64,000 nt of DNA from CAWBXL01 sp963837365 (GCA_963837365.1 CAWIMW010000002.1:806001-870000), one strand, 5' to 3'; shown: positions 8,519 through 16,780, counted from the stretch's first letter. Notes: generated from the letters alone by a model not told the origin. Program-made: numbers and translations.

Positions 8519-10426
8519 CTACCCGCGGTTCTCTGGCACGAAGCTTCGTGAATCATCGCGCAGCTCTCCATCGCCATTTCCGTTCTTAGCGGGACCCACT
8601 TCCTCGGTCGATTGAGTAGCATCGCCTTCTCCTGGCGCCAGGAACAGATTACTCTCCAGGCCGTGCTGCTTAGTGTAGAGATCGTAGTAGCGGCCTTGCA
8701 GGGCGAAAAGTTGCAGGTGAGTGCCGCGCTCCAGGATTTTTCCTTGTTCGACCACCAGAATCTGGTCCGCCCGGCGGATGGTGGAGAGCCGATGCGCGAT
8801 AACAAACGTCGTGCGTCCCTGCATCAGATAGGAAAGCCCTTGCTGGATCAGGGCTTCTGATTCCGAATCCAGGCTGGAAGTGGCTTCGTCAAGGATCAGA
8901 ATGCGGGGCTCTGCCAGAATGGCGCGGGCAATTGAAACCCGCTGCTTCTGTCCGCCGGACAACTTTACTCCGCGCTCGCCCACGATGGTGTCGTACTTCT
9001 CGGGGAAACTTTCGGCAAATTCATCGACGCGAGCGATGCGGCACGCCCGCATGATTTCTTCTTCGCCGGCATCCGGGCGCGAGAAGCTCACGTTTTCGCG
9101 GATGGTTCCGTCGAACAAGAACGACTCCTGTAACACCACACCCAGGCGGGTGCGGTAGGAATCCAGTCTGATGGTGCTTAGGTCAACTCCATCTACCAGG
9201 ACCTTCCCGGATGTCGGCACGTAAAAAGCAGAGATCAATCCGATGGTGGTGGATTTGCCTGAGCCGGAAGAACCGACGAGCGCAGTTACAGTTCCGGGCG
9301 GGGCGACAAAGGAAACATTGTCCAGGACTACGCGGCTGCCGTCGTAGCTGAAGCATACGTGGTCGAACTCCACTCTTCCTTCTATATCGTTCAGCTTGAC
9401 GGTGCGATTGGGATCACTGTCCTCGGGACGCTCGTTCAGGATTTCCTGTGTCCGTTCAAGGCCAGCTATCGCTTCGGTGAGTTGCGTCCCGATGTTCACG
9501 ATCTGCATGATTGGCGCGACAAGAAAACCCAGGAAGAGCGTGTAAGTGAAGAAGCCTCCAAGAGTCATGCTCCCCGCCATGATCTGCCGGGCGCCTACGT
9601 ACATAATGACCGCGCCCACGATCCCCATCAGCAGGCTGGCGGAAAGGCCCATGACCGAGGTTGCGGTAAGGGTGCGCATTACATTTTCCAGCAGGCGACG
9701 TACGCCGCCCGCGAAAACCGCTTCCTCCCGTTCCTCGGCGTGATATCCCTTGATGACCCGCACCCCGCCCAGCGACTCCGCCAATCGCCCGGTGACCTCG
9801 GCGTTAATTTTTCCGCGTTCCCGGAAGATGGGGCGAATGGTGGTAAAGGCCTTCTTGAGCGAAAGCCCAAAGCACAGCAGGAAACCAAACGCGATGGCCG
9901 TCATCAAGGAGCTGATGCGGAACAGCACAACCAAAGCAATTCCAGCAGTCAACAGGCCTCCGGCGAGATCCACCAGACCGGTGCCGAGCAGATTGCGTAC
10001 GCCTTCTACATCGCTCATGATGCGCGATACCAAATTGCCCGTCTTGTTGGAATCGTAGAAAGCAACCGGAAGACGGGAAATGTGTTTCTGTACATGTTCA
10101 CGGAGTTCTGCAATCAATCGCTGTGCAGCCTTGGACAGCAGTTGTGTCAAAGAAAAGGACGTAACCCCTTGAATGGCTGTGGCCAGCAAGACCAGCAAGA
10201 CCAGAGGGCGCAACAGCTCAACGTGGTGCTTGGTGATTACGCTGTCAATCAAGAACTTGGTGGAGTACGGCAGGACCAGTCCGGATACGCGGTTGATTAC
10301 CATCAGCAAAAAGCCAACCGCCAGAATGCCTCTGCGAGGGCGAACCAGTTCCCACACCACGGGTAGGACCCGGCGAAGGCGGGAAGCGGTCAGCGGCGAT
10401 GGCTTGGGCTTTTCGGGTGTACCCAC
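8519..10426 (-). CDS. ABC transporter, fused membrane/ATPase half-transporter; likely lasso peptide exporter
   Basis: 635 residues from a GTG at 10424-10426. Residues about 30-330 hold six membrane helices of the ABC exporter type. The ATPase has Walker A GSSGSGKST (about 385), signature LSGGQKQRV (about 483), Walker B ILILDEATSSLD (about 512) and the H-loop IAHRLST. No C39 peptidase domain is present, which fits a lasso system where leader removal is done by a separate protein. It is transcribed away from the first precursor gene, 311 bases apart. Lasso clusters normally encode such an exporter (the D protein), which also gives self-immunity, so that role is inferred from location; a general multidrug/lipid exporter remains possible. 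Confidence 0.75.
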   Translation of the reverse strand: MGTPEKPKPSPLTASRLRRVLPVVWELVRPRRGILAVGFLLMVINRVSGLVLPYSTKFLIDSVITKHHVELLRPLVLLVLLATAIQGVTSFSLTQLLSKAAQRLIAELREHVQKHISRLPVAFYDSNKTGNLVSRIMSDVEGVRNLLGTGLVDLAGGLLTAGIALVVLFRISSLMTAIAFGFLLCFGLSLKKAFTTIRPIFRERGKINAEVTGRLAESLGGVRVIKGYHAEEREEAVFAGGVRRLLENVMRTLTATSVMGLSASLLMGIVGAVIMYVGARQIMAGSMTLGGFFTYTLFLGFLVAPIMQIVNIGTQLTEAIAGLERTQEILNERPEDSDPNRTVKLNDIEGRVEFDHVCFSYDGSRVVLDNVSFVAPPGTVTALVGSSGSGKSTTIGLISAFYVPTSGKVLVDGVDLSTIRLDSYRTRLGVVLQESFLFDGTIRENVSFSRPDAGEEEIMRACRIARVDEFAESFPEKYDTIVGERGVKLSGGQKQRVSIARAILAEPRILILDEATSSLDSESEALIQQGLSYLMQGRTTFVIAHRLSTIRRADQILVVEQGKILERGTHLQLFALQGRYYDLYTKQHGLESNLFLAPGEGDATQSTEEVGPAKNGNGDGELRDDSRSFVPENRG

Positions 10427-10737
10427 GTTGAGTTGGACTTCTTCCTGGTGCTAAGAGCTTCATTATTATTGCATCCGTTTATGGTCAGGGACATGGACGA
10501 CCCAACACCTCCTGGTCGTCTGCTCATGTGGCTATTTCCCCCAGAAAGAAACCAACTCCAAATTGGGAAGCCTGCCCATTTAGATTTGCTGGTTCACCGA
10601 CAAAATGTAAAGAAGTGTGTCATACACTCGATGAAGGACAGAGCAAGAGGCTTCACCGGAAGGTTCGACAGCATGTGGAGCGTTATTTGGGCCGAAACAA
10701 AGACCTCACTCAAACCGGTTGTGGAAAGGAATGAAGC
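10427..10737. promoter_or_regulatory. Divergent intergenic region between exporter and first precursor
   Basis: This 311-base stretch must hold the promoters for the exporter (leftward) and the lasso operon (rightward). I see no convincing operator palindrome or terminator. Two overlapping plus-strand frames (10433-10741 and 10528-10734) have no lasso leader motif and no family resemblance, so I do not call them genes. AAAGGA at 10725-10730 is the ribosome-binding site of the first precursor. Confidence 0.5.
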
Positions 10738-10911
10738 ATGAATCACGAGCAAGAAGTTTCCCTTACGGGCCTGGCAGGGACCTCTGACGGTGCAATCCAG
10801 GCATCGCAGTCCAGAAAGAACTGGCAGCGTCCAAATATCACCATTATTGATATCCGGCGAACCATGATCACGTTAGGTTCAGGTTCGGATGGCGTTATCG
10901 GCAGCACATAG
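10738..10911 (+). CDS. Lasso peptide precursor 1
   Basis: 57 residues, ribosome-binding site AAAGGA seven bases upstream. The last part of the leader reads W29-x-R31-P32, then I-T-I-I-D-I-R-R-T42-M43. Lasso leaders carry Y-x-x-P for binding by the PqqD-like protein, here W-x-x-P, and Thr at the second-to-last position before the cut. Placing the cut after M43 gives the core ITLGSGSDGVIGST (14 residues) with Asp at position 8, the right spacing for an 8-residue ring between the Ile1 amino group and the Asp8 side chain. The tail GVIGST ends in Thr. The same pattern in the next two genes, plus the cyclase, protease and PqqD genes downstream, makes this a confident call although the peptide itself is unproven. 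Confidence 0.87.
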   Translation: MNHEQEVSLTGLAGTSDGAIQASQSRKNWQRPNITIIDIRRTMITLGSGSDGVIGST

Positions 10912-10975
10912 CGCCCAAGGAACAATTACGCCCTTCCCCCACAGGCTATAGGAACGCTAAAGGAGAGGACCAGAT

Positions 10976-11143
10976 ATGACACATAACCAAGAAAACCTGA
11001 GCAATGTAAGCATGAGGGAGAATTCCGAGGTTTCGAAGGAATCGGTCACCGCGTGGCGGCGTCCCGATGTCACGATCATTGACATAAAAAGGACTATGTT
11101 GATCGCGGGTTCGGTGACTGACGGCATTTCCGGCAGCATTTGA
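10976..11143 (+). CDS. Lasso peptide precursor 2
   Basis: 55 residues, preceded by AAAGGAG (10959-10965). Leader block W27-R-R-P30, then V-T-I-I-D-I-K-R-T40-M41, aligns without gaps to precursor 1. Predicted core LIAGSVTDGISGSI (14 residues): Leu1, Gly4 and Ser5 shared with the other cores, Asp8 as ring acceptor, tail GISGSI. The first 20 residues differ from precursor 1 apart from acidic/polar character, as expected for leaders under selection only near the recognition and cleavage sites. The gap from precursor 1 is 64 bases with no gene in it. Confidence 0.87.
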   Translation: MTHNQENLSNVSMRENSEVSKESVTAWRRPDVTIIDIKRTMLIAGSVTDGISGSI

Positions 11144-11246
11144 TTTCACCCGGCGACATAAACACCCGTTGCCTAAACGCATAGGCGATTGGTTCACCTT
11201 GCAAAGAAATGTCCGGAGGGAGTCGAACCAGACAGGAGGCAGATTT

Positions 11247-11429
11247 ATGACTGATGAAACCAGCGAATCACCGCAAGTATCCCCGCCAAAGGGCTCTCGC
11301 CCTGCGCCGGAACCGAACCGTGAAGGCGCCGCCTGCTGGCACCGGCCGTCCGCGACTGTGATTGACATCAAGCGCACGATGATGTTCGCGGGATCGGGAG
11401 CCGACCTTAGCGGGCGATCAACATCCTAG
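11247..11429 (+). CDS. Lasso peptide precursor 3
   Basis: 60 residues from the ATG at 11247, chosen over the upstream in-frame start at 11169 because AGGAGG (11234-11239) sits seven bases before it and the leader length then matches the other two. Leader block W31-H-R-P34, then A-T-V-I-D-I-K-R-T44-M45. Predicted core MFAGSGADLSGRSTS (15 residues): Met1, Gly4, Ser5, Asp8, tail LSGRSTS. It is the only core ending in Ser, the residue that characterised lasso kinases modify at the C-terminus. The N-terminal leader is Pro-rich and more divergent. It ends 25 bases before the cyclase gene. Confidence 0.87.
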   Translation: MTDETSESPQVSPPKGSRPAPEPNREGAACWHRPSATVIDIKRTMMFAGSGADLSGRSTS

Positions 11430-11454
11430 CCCCTGAAAGAGTGCTCGGAAGCTA

Positions 11455-13413
11455 ATGAGCGGCATTTTCGGCATCGTGCGGCGTGATGGCGAGGCTCTAG
11501 AACCGTCGGTTCTGGAAACCATGCGCCGCTCCACGGCGGATTGGGGTCCGGACGGCAGCGCAGTATGGCGCAATGGCCCAGCAGGATTGGGGCAAGCCCG
11601 CTTGTTCAGCACCCCCCAAGCACGCCTTGAACGCCTGCCATACGTCGACCCGACTCGCGGCATCGTCTTTACTGCCGCTGCGCGGGTGGATAACCGCGAA
11701 GAATTAGGCCGTTTGCTCGGCATTCCCTCCCCCGATCACAACGATTTGCCGGACAGCGAATTTCTTTGGCGGGCTTACCTGCGCTGGGGAGAGCAGTGTC
11801 CGGCACGCATATTCGGCGACTGGGCATTTGCCGCCTGGCACCCTGCCGAACGTAAGCTGTTCCTGGCGCGAGATCATTTTGGCAACACTTCTCTTTTTTA
11901 TTGCGCGAACGCGCGGGTCTTTGCCTTCGCTTCCGGCAGACAGCCGTTGCTGGACCTCAATCTGACCCCGATCGAACTCGATGAACTCTATCTGGCGCAG
12001 ATACTGGTCTCCTGGACGGCGTATCACAGTGAGCGCACCATTCACAAACCCATACGCCGCCTTCCGCCCGCACACACAATCACCGTCCAACCTGACCGGC
12101 TGGAGGTTCGCCAGTATTGGCGGCTGGAAGATACGCCTGAGTTGCAATTGCCGAGCCGGGAGCAGTACGTCGCGGCATTTACCGAAGTGTTCGACGAAGC
12201 GGTGCGCTGCCGTCTGCGCACAAACCAAGAAAATCCTATTGGAGTGACTCTAAGCGGGGGCCTCGATTCCGGCGCGGTTGCAGCTACGGCTGCGCTCCAG
12301 TCGCGCCCAGCAGGCCAACGGCTGATGGCATTTACCTCGGTGCCAGTTGCCGACACCCAGTGCTATGTAGGCGAACGTTTTGGAGATGAATTCGCGCTGG
12401 CAGAGTCCACCGCACGCTTCGCCGGAAACGTGGATCTCCAAGCGATTACGGCAGACACGCTTAGTCCGATTCAGGCCATTCGCCGTGTGTTGCAGATTCA
12501 GTGCGAACCCGGCCACAGCGGGGGAAATGCCTATTGGATATTAGACCTCGAGCGAGCGGCCCACGCTCGCGGCTGCCGTGTGTTACTTACGGGGCAAATG
12601 GGGAATGCCAGCATCTCGTGGACGGGAGAGATATCGTCGCAGCCTTTGGCATTCCAACTAGGTTCGGGTGTGGGCACTTGGGCAAGATCTCAGGTCAAAC
12701 GCAGGCGGCACCGTCTACGCCAGGCTTTTCCAGAATTGGCAAAGACAGTGCTGCGCCGCCGTTTGGAAAAGCGTGGATGGTATCGGCTGTCTGCCATTCA
12801 CCCTCATTTCGCGGGCCGGTTGCATTTGCTGGAGCAGATCCTGTCCGACCCCCGCGAATTTCCCTCGGCTACACCGCAGATGAAACGGCACCAGATTCTG
12901 TTGCCCGGGCGTTCCCTGGCCGGCGGTTTACATGCGCAAATGGGCGCTGCCCACAATCTGGAAGTCCGCGATCCAACCGCGGACGCGCGCGTACTGGCCT
13001 TTACGCTGTCGGTTCCTGACTGTATCTTCATGGATCCCGCCACAGGTCTCGACCGTTGGCTGATTCGTGAAGCCATGAAAAGCCGCTTGCCGGACGAGGT
13101 TCGCCTCAACCGCCGACGGGGGCGGCAGGGAGGCGACTTGGTCCCGCGTCTACGCGGCTGTGCGGACGAAGTCGAGACTGCACTTGAGCAATTGATCCGT
13201 GGTACGGCCGCTGAATATGTGGATGTTCCCTATATGCGAGAGGTGTGGCGGATGGCCCAGTCCCAGAACACACCCGAGGCGCTGCGTAAGTCCGTGACGG
13301 TGCTGACGCGAGGCATCATGGCAGGGCTGTTCGTGAATCAATTTGATCAAGGAACGAGGCTTGGCAATAACCAGTCGGAAATTGTCGAACGCCAGCTGGA
13401 GCCGGTGTCGTGA
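11455..13413 (+). CDS. Lasso cyclase (asparagine synthetase-like, C protein)
   Basis: 652 residues, close to the usual length of lasso cyclases. The N-terminal region resembles a glutamine amidotransferase domain (MSGIFGIVRRDG), but position 2 is Ser where asparagine synthetase has its ammonia-producing Cys. That loss is expected, because lasso cyclases use the peptide's own amino group. The synthetase domain has the ATP/pyrophosphate loop SGGLDS at 267-272. The enzyme adenylates the Asp8 side chain of the core and lets residue 1 attack it. It follows precursor 3 by 25 bases and its stop overlaps the next gene's GTG by four bases. The N-terminal block also has FGDWAFAAWH, standard for the family. 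Confidence 0.92.
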   Translation: MSGIFGIVRRDGEALEPSVLETMRRSTADWGPDGSAVWRNGPAGLGQARLFSTPQARLERLPYVDPTRGIVFTAAARVDNREELGRLLGIPSPDHNDLPDSEFLWRAYLRWGEQCPARIFGDWAFAAWHPAERKLFLARDHFGNTSLFYCANARVFAFASGRQPLLDLNLTPIELDELYLAQILVSWTAYHSERTIHKPIRRLPPAHTITVQPDRLEVRQYWRLEDTPELQLPSREQYVAAFTEVFDEAVRCRLRTNQENPIGVTLSGGLDSGAVAATAALQSRPAGQRLMAFTSVPVADTQCYVGERFGDEFALAESTARFAGNVDLQAITADTLSPIQAIRRVLQIQCEPGHSGGNAYWILDLERAAHARGCRVLLTGQMGNASISWTGEISSQPLAFQLGSGVGTWARSQVKRRRHRLRQAFPELAKTVLRRRLEKRGWYRLSAIHPHFAGRLHLLEQILSDPREFPSATPQMKRHQILLPGRSLAGGLHAQMGAAHNLEVRDPTADARVLAFTLSVPDCIFMDPATGLDRWLIREAMKSRLPDEVRLNRRRGRQGGDLVPRLRGCADEVETALEQLIRGTAAEYVDVPYMREVWRMAQSQNTPEALRKSVTVLTRGIMAGLFVNQFDQGTRLGNNQSEIVERQLEPVS

Positions 13414-14267
13414 ACGCATTTGCTTGCGCGCGAGAGATCATTACTTGGCCAGCGTTCCTAGGCGAGGTTTACCTGGAAGCCAGCCCGGTCCCTCATTCCT
13501 TGCATGGAGCGACCGCCCAAGGGGTCCTCTGGCAAGCTGCGCGGCAACAGTTTTTACTTCGGGTACCGGAAGTCGCGGATTTTTTTGTAGAGGACGGACG
13601 CAGGGTTACGGTTGACCCAGCGCCTCGATCAGATGCCGCCTCGCTAAGCCGATTTCTGCGCATGACTCCGCTGGCTGCACTGCTCTATCAGCGAGGCGTT
13701 TTGGCGTTTCATGCGGCATGCGCTACGAATGCAAAAGGGGCGATCCTGTTGGCTGGGGATTCAGGAGCAGGCAAGTCCAGCTTGCTCATGGCTCTGCTTC
13801 GCCGGGGCTGGATGATGTTAGCGGATGAGTTGGCAGTAACAAGCCTCAACCAAGAGGGACAAGTACAAGTGGCGCCAACATTTCCCGAAGTCAGACTCTG
13901 GCAGAACGCAGCCGAGAAATTCGACCTGACCAGGGAGCCAATGGATCGCGGCGAAGGCAACTGGCATATCGTCTCCGCGGCCACACAATTCTCCGCGGCC
14001 GCACAACCGCTACGCGCTATCTACTGGCTCGGCGTCCACAATGTAGACCGGATCGAACAGCGCGTGCTGGAAGGAATGGAACGGTTTCGCGCCCTAGGAA
14101 CTTTGGCCTACAACAGCCACATCGCTGACGCGCTTCTCGACCGGGCTGGGTACATGCATCAAGCGTCAGTCATCGCGCAAACCGTGCCCATCCGCCGCCT
14201 TTATCGTCCGCGAGGAAAATGGACGGTCGAGAAAATCGCAGACCGGATTGAGGAGGTAAGCGCGTGA
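13410..14267 (+). CDS. HPr-kinase-like protein 1, putative lasso peptide kinase
   Basis: 285 residues from a GTG that overlaps the cyclase stop. Central HPrK/P-like fold: His101 in LAFHAAC, P-loop GDSGAGKS at 116-123, and LADEL (Asp139/Glu140). These match the catalytic His, nucleotide loop and acidic metal ligand of HPr kinase. There is no HPr-binding bacterial partner nearby. Homologues in lasso clusters such as that of paeninodin phosphorylate the C-terminal Ser of the precursor, so the same job is inferred here. Precursor 3 ends in Ser and precursor 1 in Thr. Sequence identity with the adjacent second kinase looks low outside the P-loop region. Confidence 0.8.
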   Translation: MNAFACAREIITWPAFLGEVYLEASPVPHSLHGATAQGVLWQAARQQFLLRVPEVADFFVEDGRRVTVDPAPRSDAASLSRFLRMTPLAALLYQRGVLAFHAACATNAKGAILLAGDSGAGKSSLLMALLRRGWMMLADELAVTSLNQEGQVQVAPTFPEVRLWQNAAEKFDLTREPMDRGEGNWHIVSAATQFSAAAQPLRAIYWLGVHNVDRIEQRVLEGMERFRALGTLAYNSHIADALLDRAGYMHQASVIAQTVPIRRLYRPRGKWTVEKIADRIEEVSA

Positions 14268-15151
14268 TCCACGCTCATACCGCCTACGGTCTTTCCCTGC
14301 ATCTTCCCTTTCCTTGCCCCATGCTCGCAGCCGGCAGCGGGGACCAGCCGCCGGACGTGAGCGTTGTGGAAGGTTTCGTACCTCGCGACTTGCCTGCGCC
14401 GGTGGCTCAGGACCGCAACTGGCAGGCCGAGCCGGGACGATTTCTATGGAAGGCGGGGAGGCGTGCGGGACGATTTCTGGTGGAGAATGGACGGCTTATC
14501 ACGCTGCAACGTGGCCCGGTAGCGGAAGACGAAATGATCAGCTGCCATTTTCTGGATAATGTACTAGTGGCGGTATTGCGCCAGAATGGCTTGCTCGTCC
14601 TGCACGCCAGCTCTGTGATCACCCCGAGCGGCGCGGTGGCAGTAAGCGGAGAATCGGGCGCGGGAAAATCCACGACGCTGGCTGCCTTGCTACGGCGCGG
14701 TTGTTCCATGCTGGCTGATGATGTTACGGCCCTGAGAAAAGGTGCTGGCAATCATGTAGAAGTTCTCCCCGGCTTACCCCAGTTTTGTCTTTGCGAAGAT
14801 GCCGCGGATGGTCTGGGACAAGACATTGCGCGACTGCCTCGGCATCGCACCCAGAGCAGAAAGGTAGTGGTACAAGACCAGTCGGCCGTGCCCTCAACCC
14901 CATCGCCACTGGCCGCCATCTATCTCATGCGAACCGGTCCCGGAAATGACCTGCGGGTGTGCAGGTTGGATGGCGCCGAGAAATTTGCCGCGCTGCAAAC
15001 ATGTATTTATGGCCCGATGCTGCCCGGCGAGCATCCTGCCTTGTTCGCTCTTTTCGCGGCGTTGGCCAAACAGGTGAGAGTGTTTCTCATCGAACGACCG
15101 GCCCACCGCTGGACTGCCGATGCCGTGGCCGAGGTTGTGCTGCATGGCTAA
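14264..15151 (+). CDS. HPr-kinase-like protein 2, putative lasso peptide kinase
   Basis: 295 residues, GTG start overlapping the previous gene by four bases. It has the same fold as its neighbour: His114 in LVLHASS, P-loop GESGAGKS at 129-136, and LADDV (Asp152-Asp153). It is longer at the N-terminus, where about 100 residues carry no recognisable motif. Both catalytic blocks are intact, so neither copy looks like a degenerate partner. Two such genes side by side may act on different cores, act in succession, or form a heteromer. I cannot tell which from the sequence. The end overlaps the sulfotransferase start by eight bases. Confidence 0.8.
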   Translation: MIHAHTAYGLSLHLPFPCPMLAAGSGDQPPDVSVVEGFVPRDLPAPVAQDRNWQAEPGRFLWKAGRRAGRFLVENGRLITLQRGPVAEDEMISCHFLDNVLVAVLRQNGLLVLHASSVITPSGAVAVSGESGAGKSTTLAALLRRGCSMLADDVTALRKGAGNHVEVLPGLPQFCLCEDAADGLGQDIARLPRHRTQSRKVVVQDQSAVPSTPSPLAAIYLMRTGPGNDLRVCRLDGAEKFAALQTCIYGPMLPGEHPALFALFAALAKQVRVFLIERPAHRWTADAVAEVVLHG

Positions 15152-16070
15152 GATCATCTGGCTGGCGTCATATCCGAAGTCCGGCAACACCTGGATGCGG
15201 GTGTTGCTGGCCAACTATTTGCGTGATGCTGATTCACCGATAGATATCAACGAGCTCGGCATCGGCCCCATCGCCAGCGCCCGCGCTGGTTTTGACGAGT
15301 GGGCAGGCGTCGAGGCCTCTGCGCTGGATGATGACACTATCGAGGACCTGAGGCCGGGTGTGTTTCGCTGTCTGCTAACGGAAGCGCCTGAAACTCTGTA
15401 CATGAAAACGCATGACGCGTGGCGTCGCACCCGCAGCGGCGAAGCGCTTTTTCCTTCCGAAATTACCGCCGGGGCGGTCTATTTGCTCCGCAATCCCCTG
15501 GATGTTGCACCGTCCTGTGCCCACCATTGGGGAATCAGTGTGGACCAGGCGGTGGAGAATTTGTGCAATCCAACGTTCGCTCTGTCCCGCTCCCGTGACG
15601 GCCTGGCCGATCAACTGCGCCAGCGGCTTTTCTCCTGGAGCGGGCACGTCCGCAGTTGGCTGGATGAATCCGGCCTGCGCATTCATTTGGTCCGTTATGA
15701 AGATCTGCGCCGCAACCCTGAGGCTGTTTTCGGCAGCATAGTGCGATTTTGCGACTTGCCCTTCGACGCCGAGCGCCTGCGCAAGGCAGTCGCTTTCTCC
15801 GACTTCTCCGAGTTGCAGCGCCAAGAGCAATGCAATGGGTTTCGCGAGCGGCCGTTGCATGCCTCAGGAACATTCTTTCGCAAGGGCCAAACCGGCTCAT
15901 GGCGAGAGGAATTGCCGCCATCGCTCATGGCACAACTCATTGAGGTCCACGGCACGACCATGCAACGCTTTGGGTACCTGGACGGCATCCGATCAAAGCA
16001 TAAGACCAACCAGAAAGGAGTTGCCGGCGATGTCCCTCGAACTCAGCACGCGGGTTGTACGCTTTTCTGA
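15144..16070 (+). CDS. Sulfotransferase (PAPS-dependent, Sulfotransfer_1-like)
   Basis: 308 residues from the ATG at 15144, chosen because the 5'-phosphosulfate loop must lie near the N-terminus: MAKIIWLASYPKSGNTW, loop PKSGNTW at 11-17. Other hallmarks are KTH at 88-90 (catalytic His position), RNPLDVAPS at 116-124 (3'-phosphate binding), RYEDL at 184-188 and RKGQTGSW at 246-253. All the key PAPS-binding residues are present, so an active sulfuryl transferase is expected. It is embedded in the lasso operon (8-base overlap with kinase 2, 41-base overlap with the PqqD-like gene), which makes the lasso peptides the likely acceptors. The predicted cores have Ser and Thr but no Tyr, so O-sulfation of Ser/Thr is the candidate reaction. 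Confidence 0.88.
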   Translation: MAKIIWLASYPKSGNTWMRVLLANYLRDADSPIDINELGIGPIASARAGFDEWAGVEASALDDDTIEDLRPGVFRCLLTEAPETLYMKTHDAWRRTRSGEALFPSEITAGAVYLLRNPLDVAPSCAHHWGISVDQAVENLCNPTFALSRSRDGLADQLRQRLFSWSGHVRSWLDESGLRIHLVRYEDLRRNPEAVFGSIVRFCDLPFDAERLRKAVAFSDFSELQRQEQCNGFRERPLHASGTFFRKGQTGSWREELPPSLMAQLIEVHGTTMQRFGYLDGIRSKHKTNQKGVAGDVPRTQHAGCTLF

Positions 16071-16314
16071 ACTCATGTCCGCCCCGGTGGACAAGGAAGT
16101 CGTCATTCTCAGCCTGGCCAGCGATCACTATGTCGGCCTGGACGAAATTGGGAGACGCGTCTGGGAACTGCTCGCCCAACCTCAGCGGATCGATGAACTG
16201 TGCCGCCAGTTAACGCAAGAGTTTGACGCCACGCAGGAACAGATTGCCAGCGACGTGCTGCCTTTTCTCGGGCAACTTGAAAACGAGGGCCTGGTACATG
16301 TCGTGGCGGAATGA
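16030..16314 (+). CDS. PqqD-like leader-binding protein (lasso B1, RRE)
   Basis: 94 residues from the ATG at 16030, preceded by AAAGGAG. The sequence is typical of the PqqD/RRE fold: beta-hairpin start (VVRFSELMSAPVDKEVVILSLASDHYVGLDEIGRRVWELL) followed by helices in which DVLPFLGQLENEGLV ends the domain. This stand-alone RRE binds the precursor leader, most likely through its W-x-R-P block, and delivers it to the protease and cyclase. It starts inside the sulfotransferase gene and overlaps the protease gene by 17 bases. Length and position immediately before the protease match split B1-B2 lasso systems. Confidence 0.9.
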   Translation: MSLELSTRVVRFSELMSAPVDKEVVILSLASDHYVGLDEIGRRVWELLAQPQRIDELCRQLTQEFDATQEQIASDVLPFLGQLENEGLVHVVAE

Positions 16315-16780
16315 TTTGCGCAAACTGCGCGCGCGGTCCCCGGCGGAACGCTCGAGCTTGCTGGAAGCGCTGCTGCTGCTTGGCGCAGGACGGGCCGCGG
16401 TCCTGCTGTTCAGTTTTTCCCGGGTGGCGGGGTGGCTGGGACTGACCCAGCGAAATCCCGAATCAAACGTCTCTTCAGCACAGGCCAACACCGCCGCAGA
16501 GATTGGTTGGGCAGTACGCACCGCCTCTGTTCGTACTCCGTGGCAAAGCACCTGCCTGGTTCAGACCCTGGCCGGAGCCGCCATGCTGCGCCGCCGCGGA
16601 ATCCCTTGCACGTTGTTCTTAGGCGTAGCGAGAGACGCGCAACACATCATTGCTCATGCCTGGCTGAGCTGCGGTGAAAACATCCTCACCGGATCGGACA
16701 GTCGCCGGCGTTTTACCCAGATTTCAGCTTTCAGCCATGCTCGCACTGAGCACGGTCTGGCTGGCGCGCCCACCCGATGA
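16298..16780 (+). CDS. Lasso leader peptidase (transglutaminase-like, B2)
   Basis: 160 residues starting at MSWRNDLRKL (16298); the open frame upstream lies inside the PqqD-like gene. The Cys-His-Asp triad of the lasso B2 family is visible: Cys86 in QSTCLVQTLAG, His120 in IIAHAWL and Asp134 in GSDS. A hydrophobic N-terminal helix (LLEALLLLGAGRAAVLL) is also typical. This cysteine peptidase cuts the leader after the Thr-Met pair before ring closure. It overlaps the next gene by four bases. Catalytic residues and context together leave little doubt about the role. Confidence 0.9.
   Translation: MSWRNDLRKLRARSPAERSSLLEALLLLGAGRAAVLLFSFSRVAGWLGLTQRNPESNVSSAQANTAAEIGWAVRTASVRTPWQSTCLVQTLAGAAMLRRRGIPCTLFLGVARDAQHIIAHAWLSCGENILTGSDSRRRFTQISAFSHARTEHGLAGAPTR

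Noticed and set aside
10433..10741. Open frames of 102 and 68 residues upstream of the first lasso precursor
   Set aside because: Neither has the W-x-R-P/T-M leader block or a core-like end, and they overlap each other in different frames; the region is better read as a divergent promoter.
11169..11246. In-frame extension upstream of lasso precursor 3
   Set aside because: The strong AGGAGG just before the ATG at 11247 and the leader length of the other two precursors favour the shorter form.
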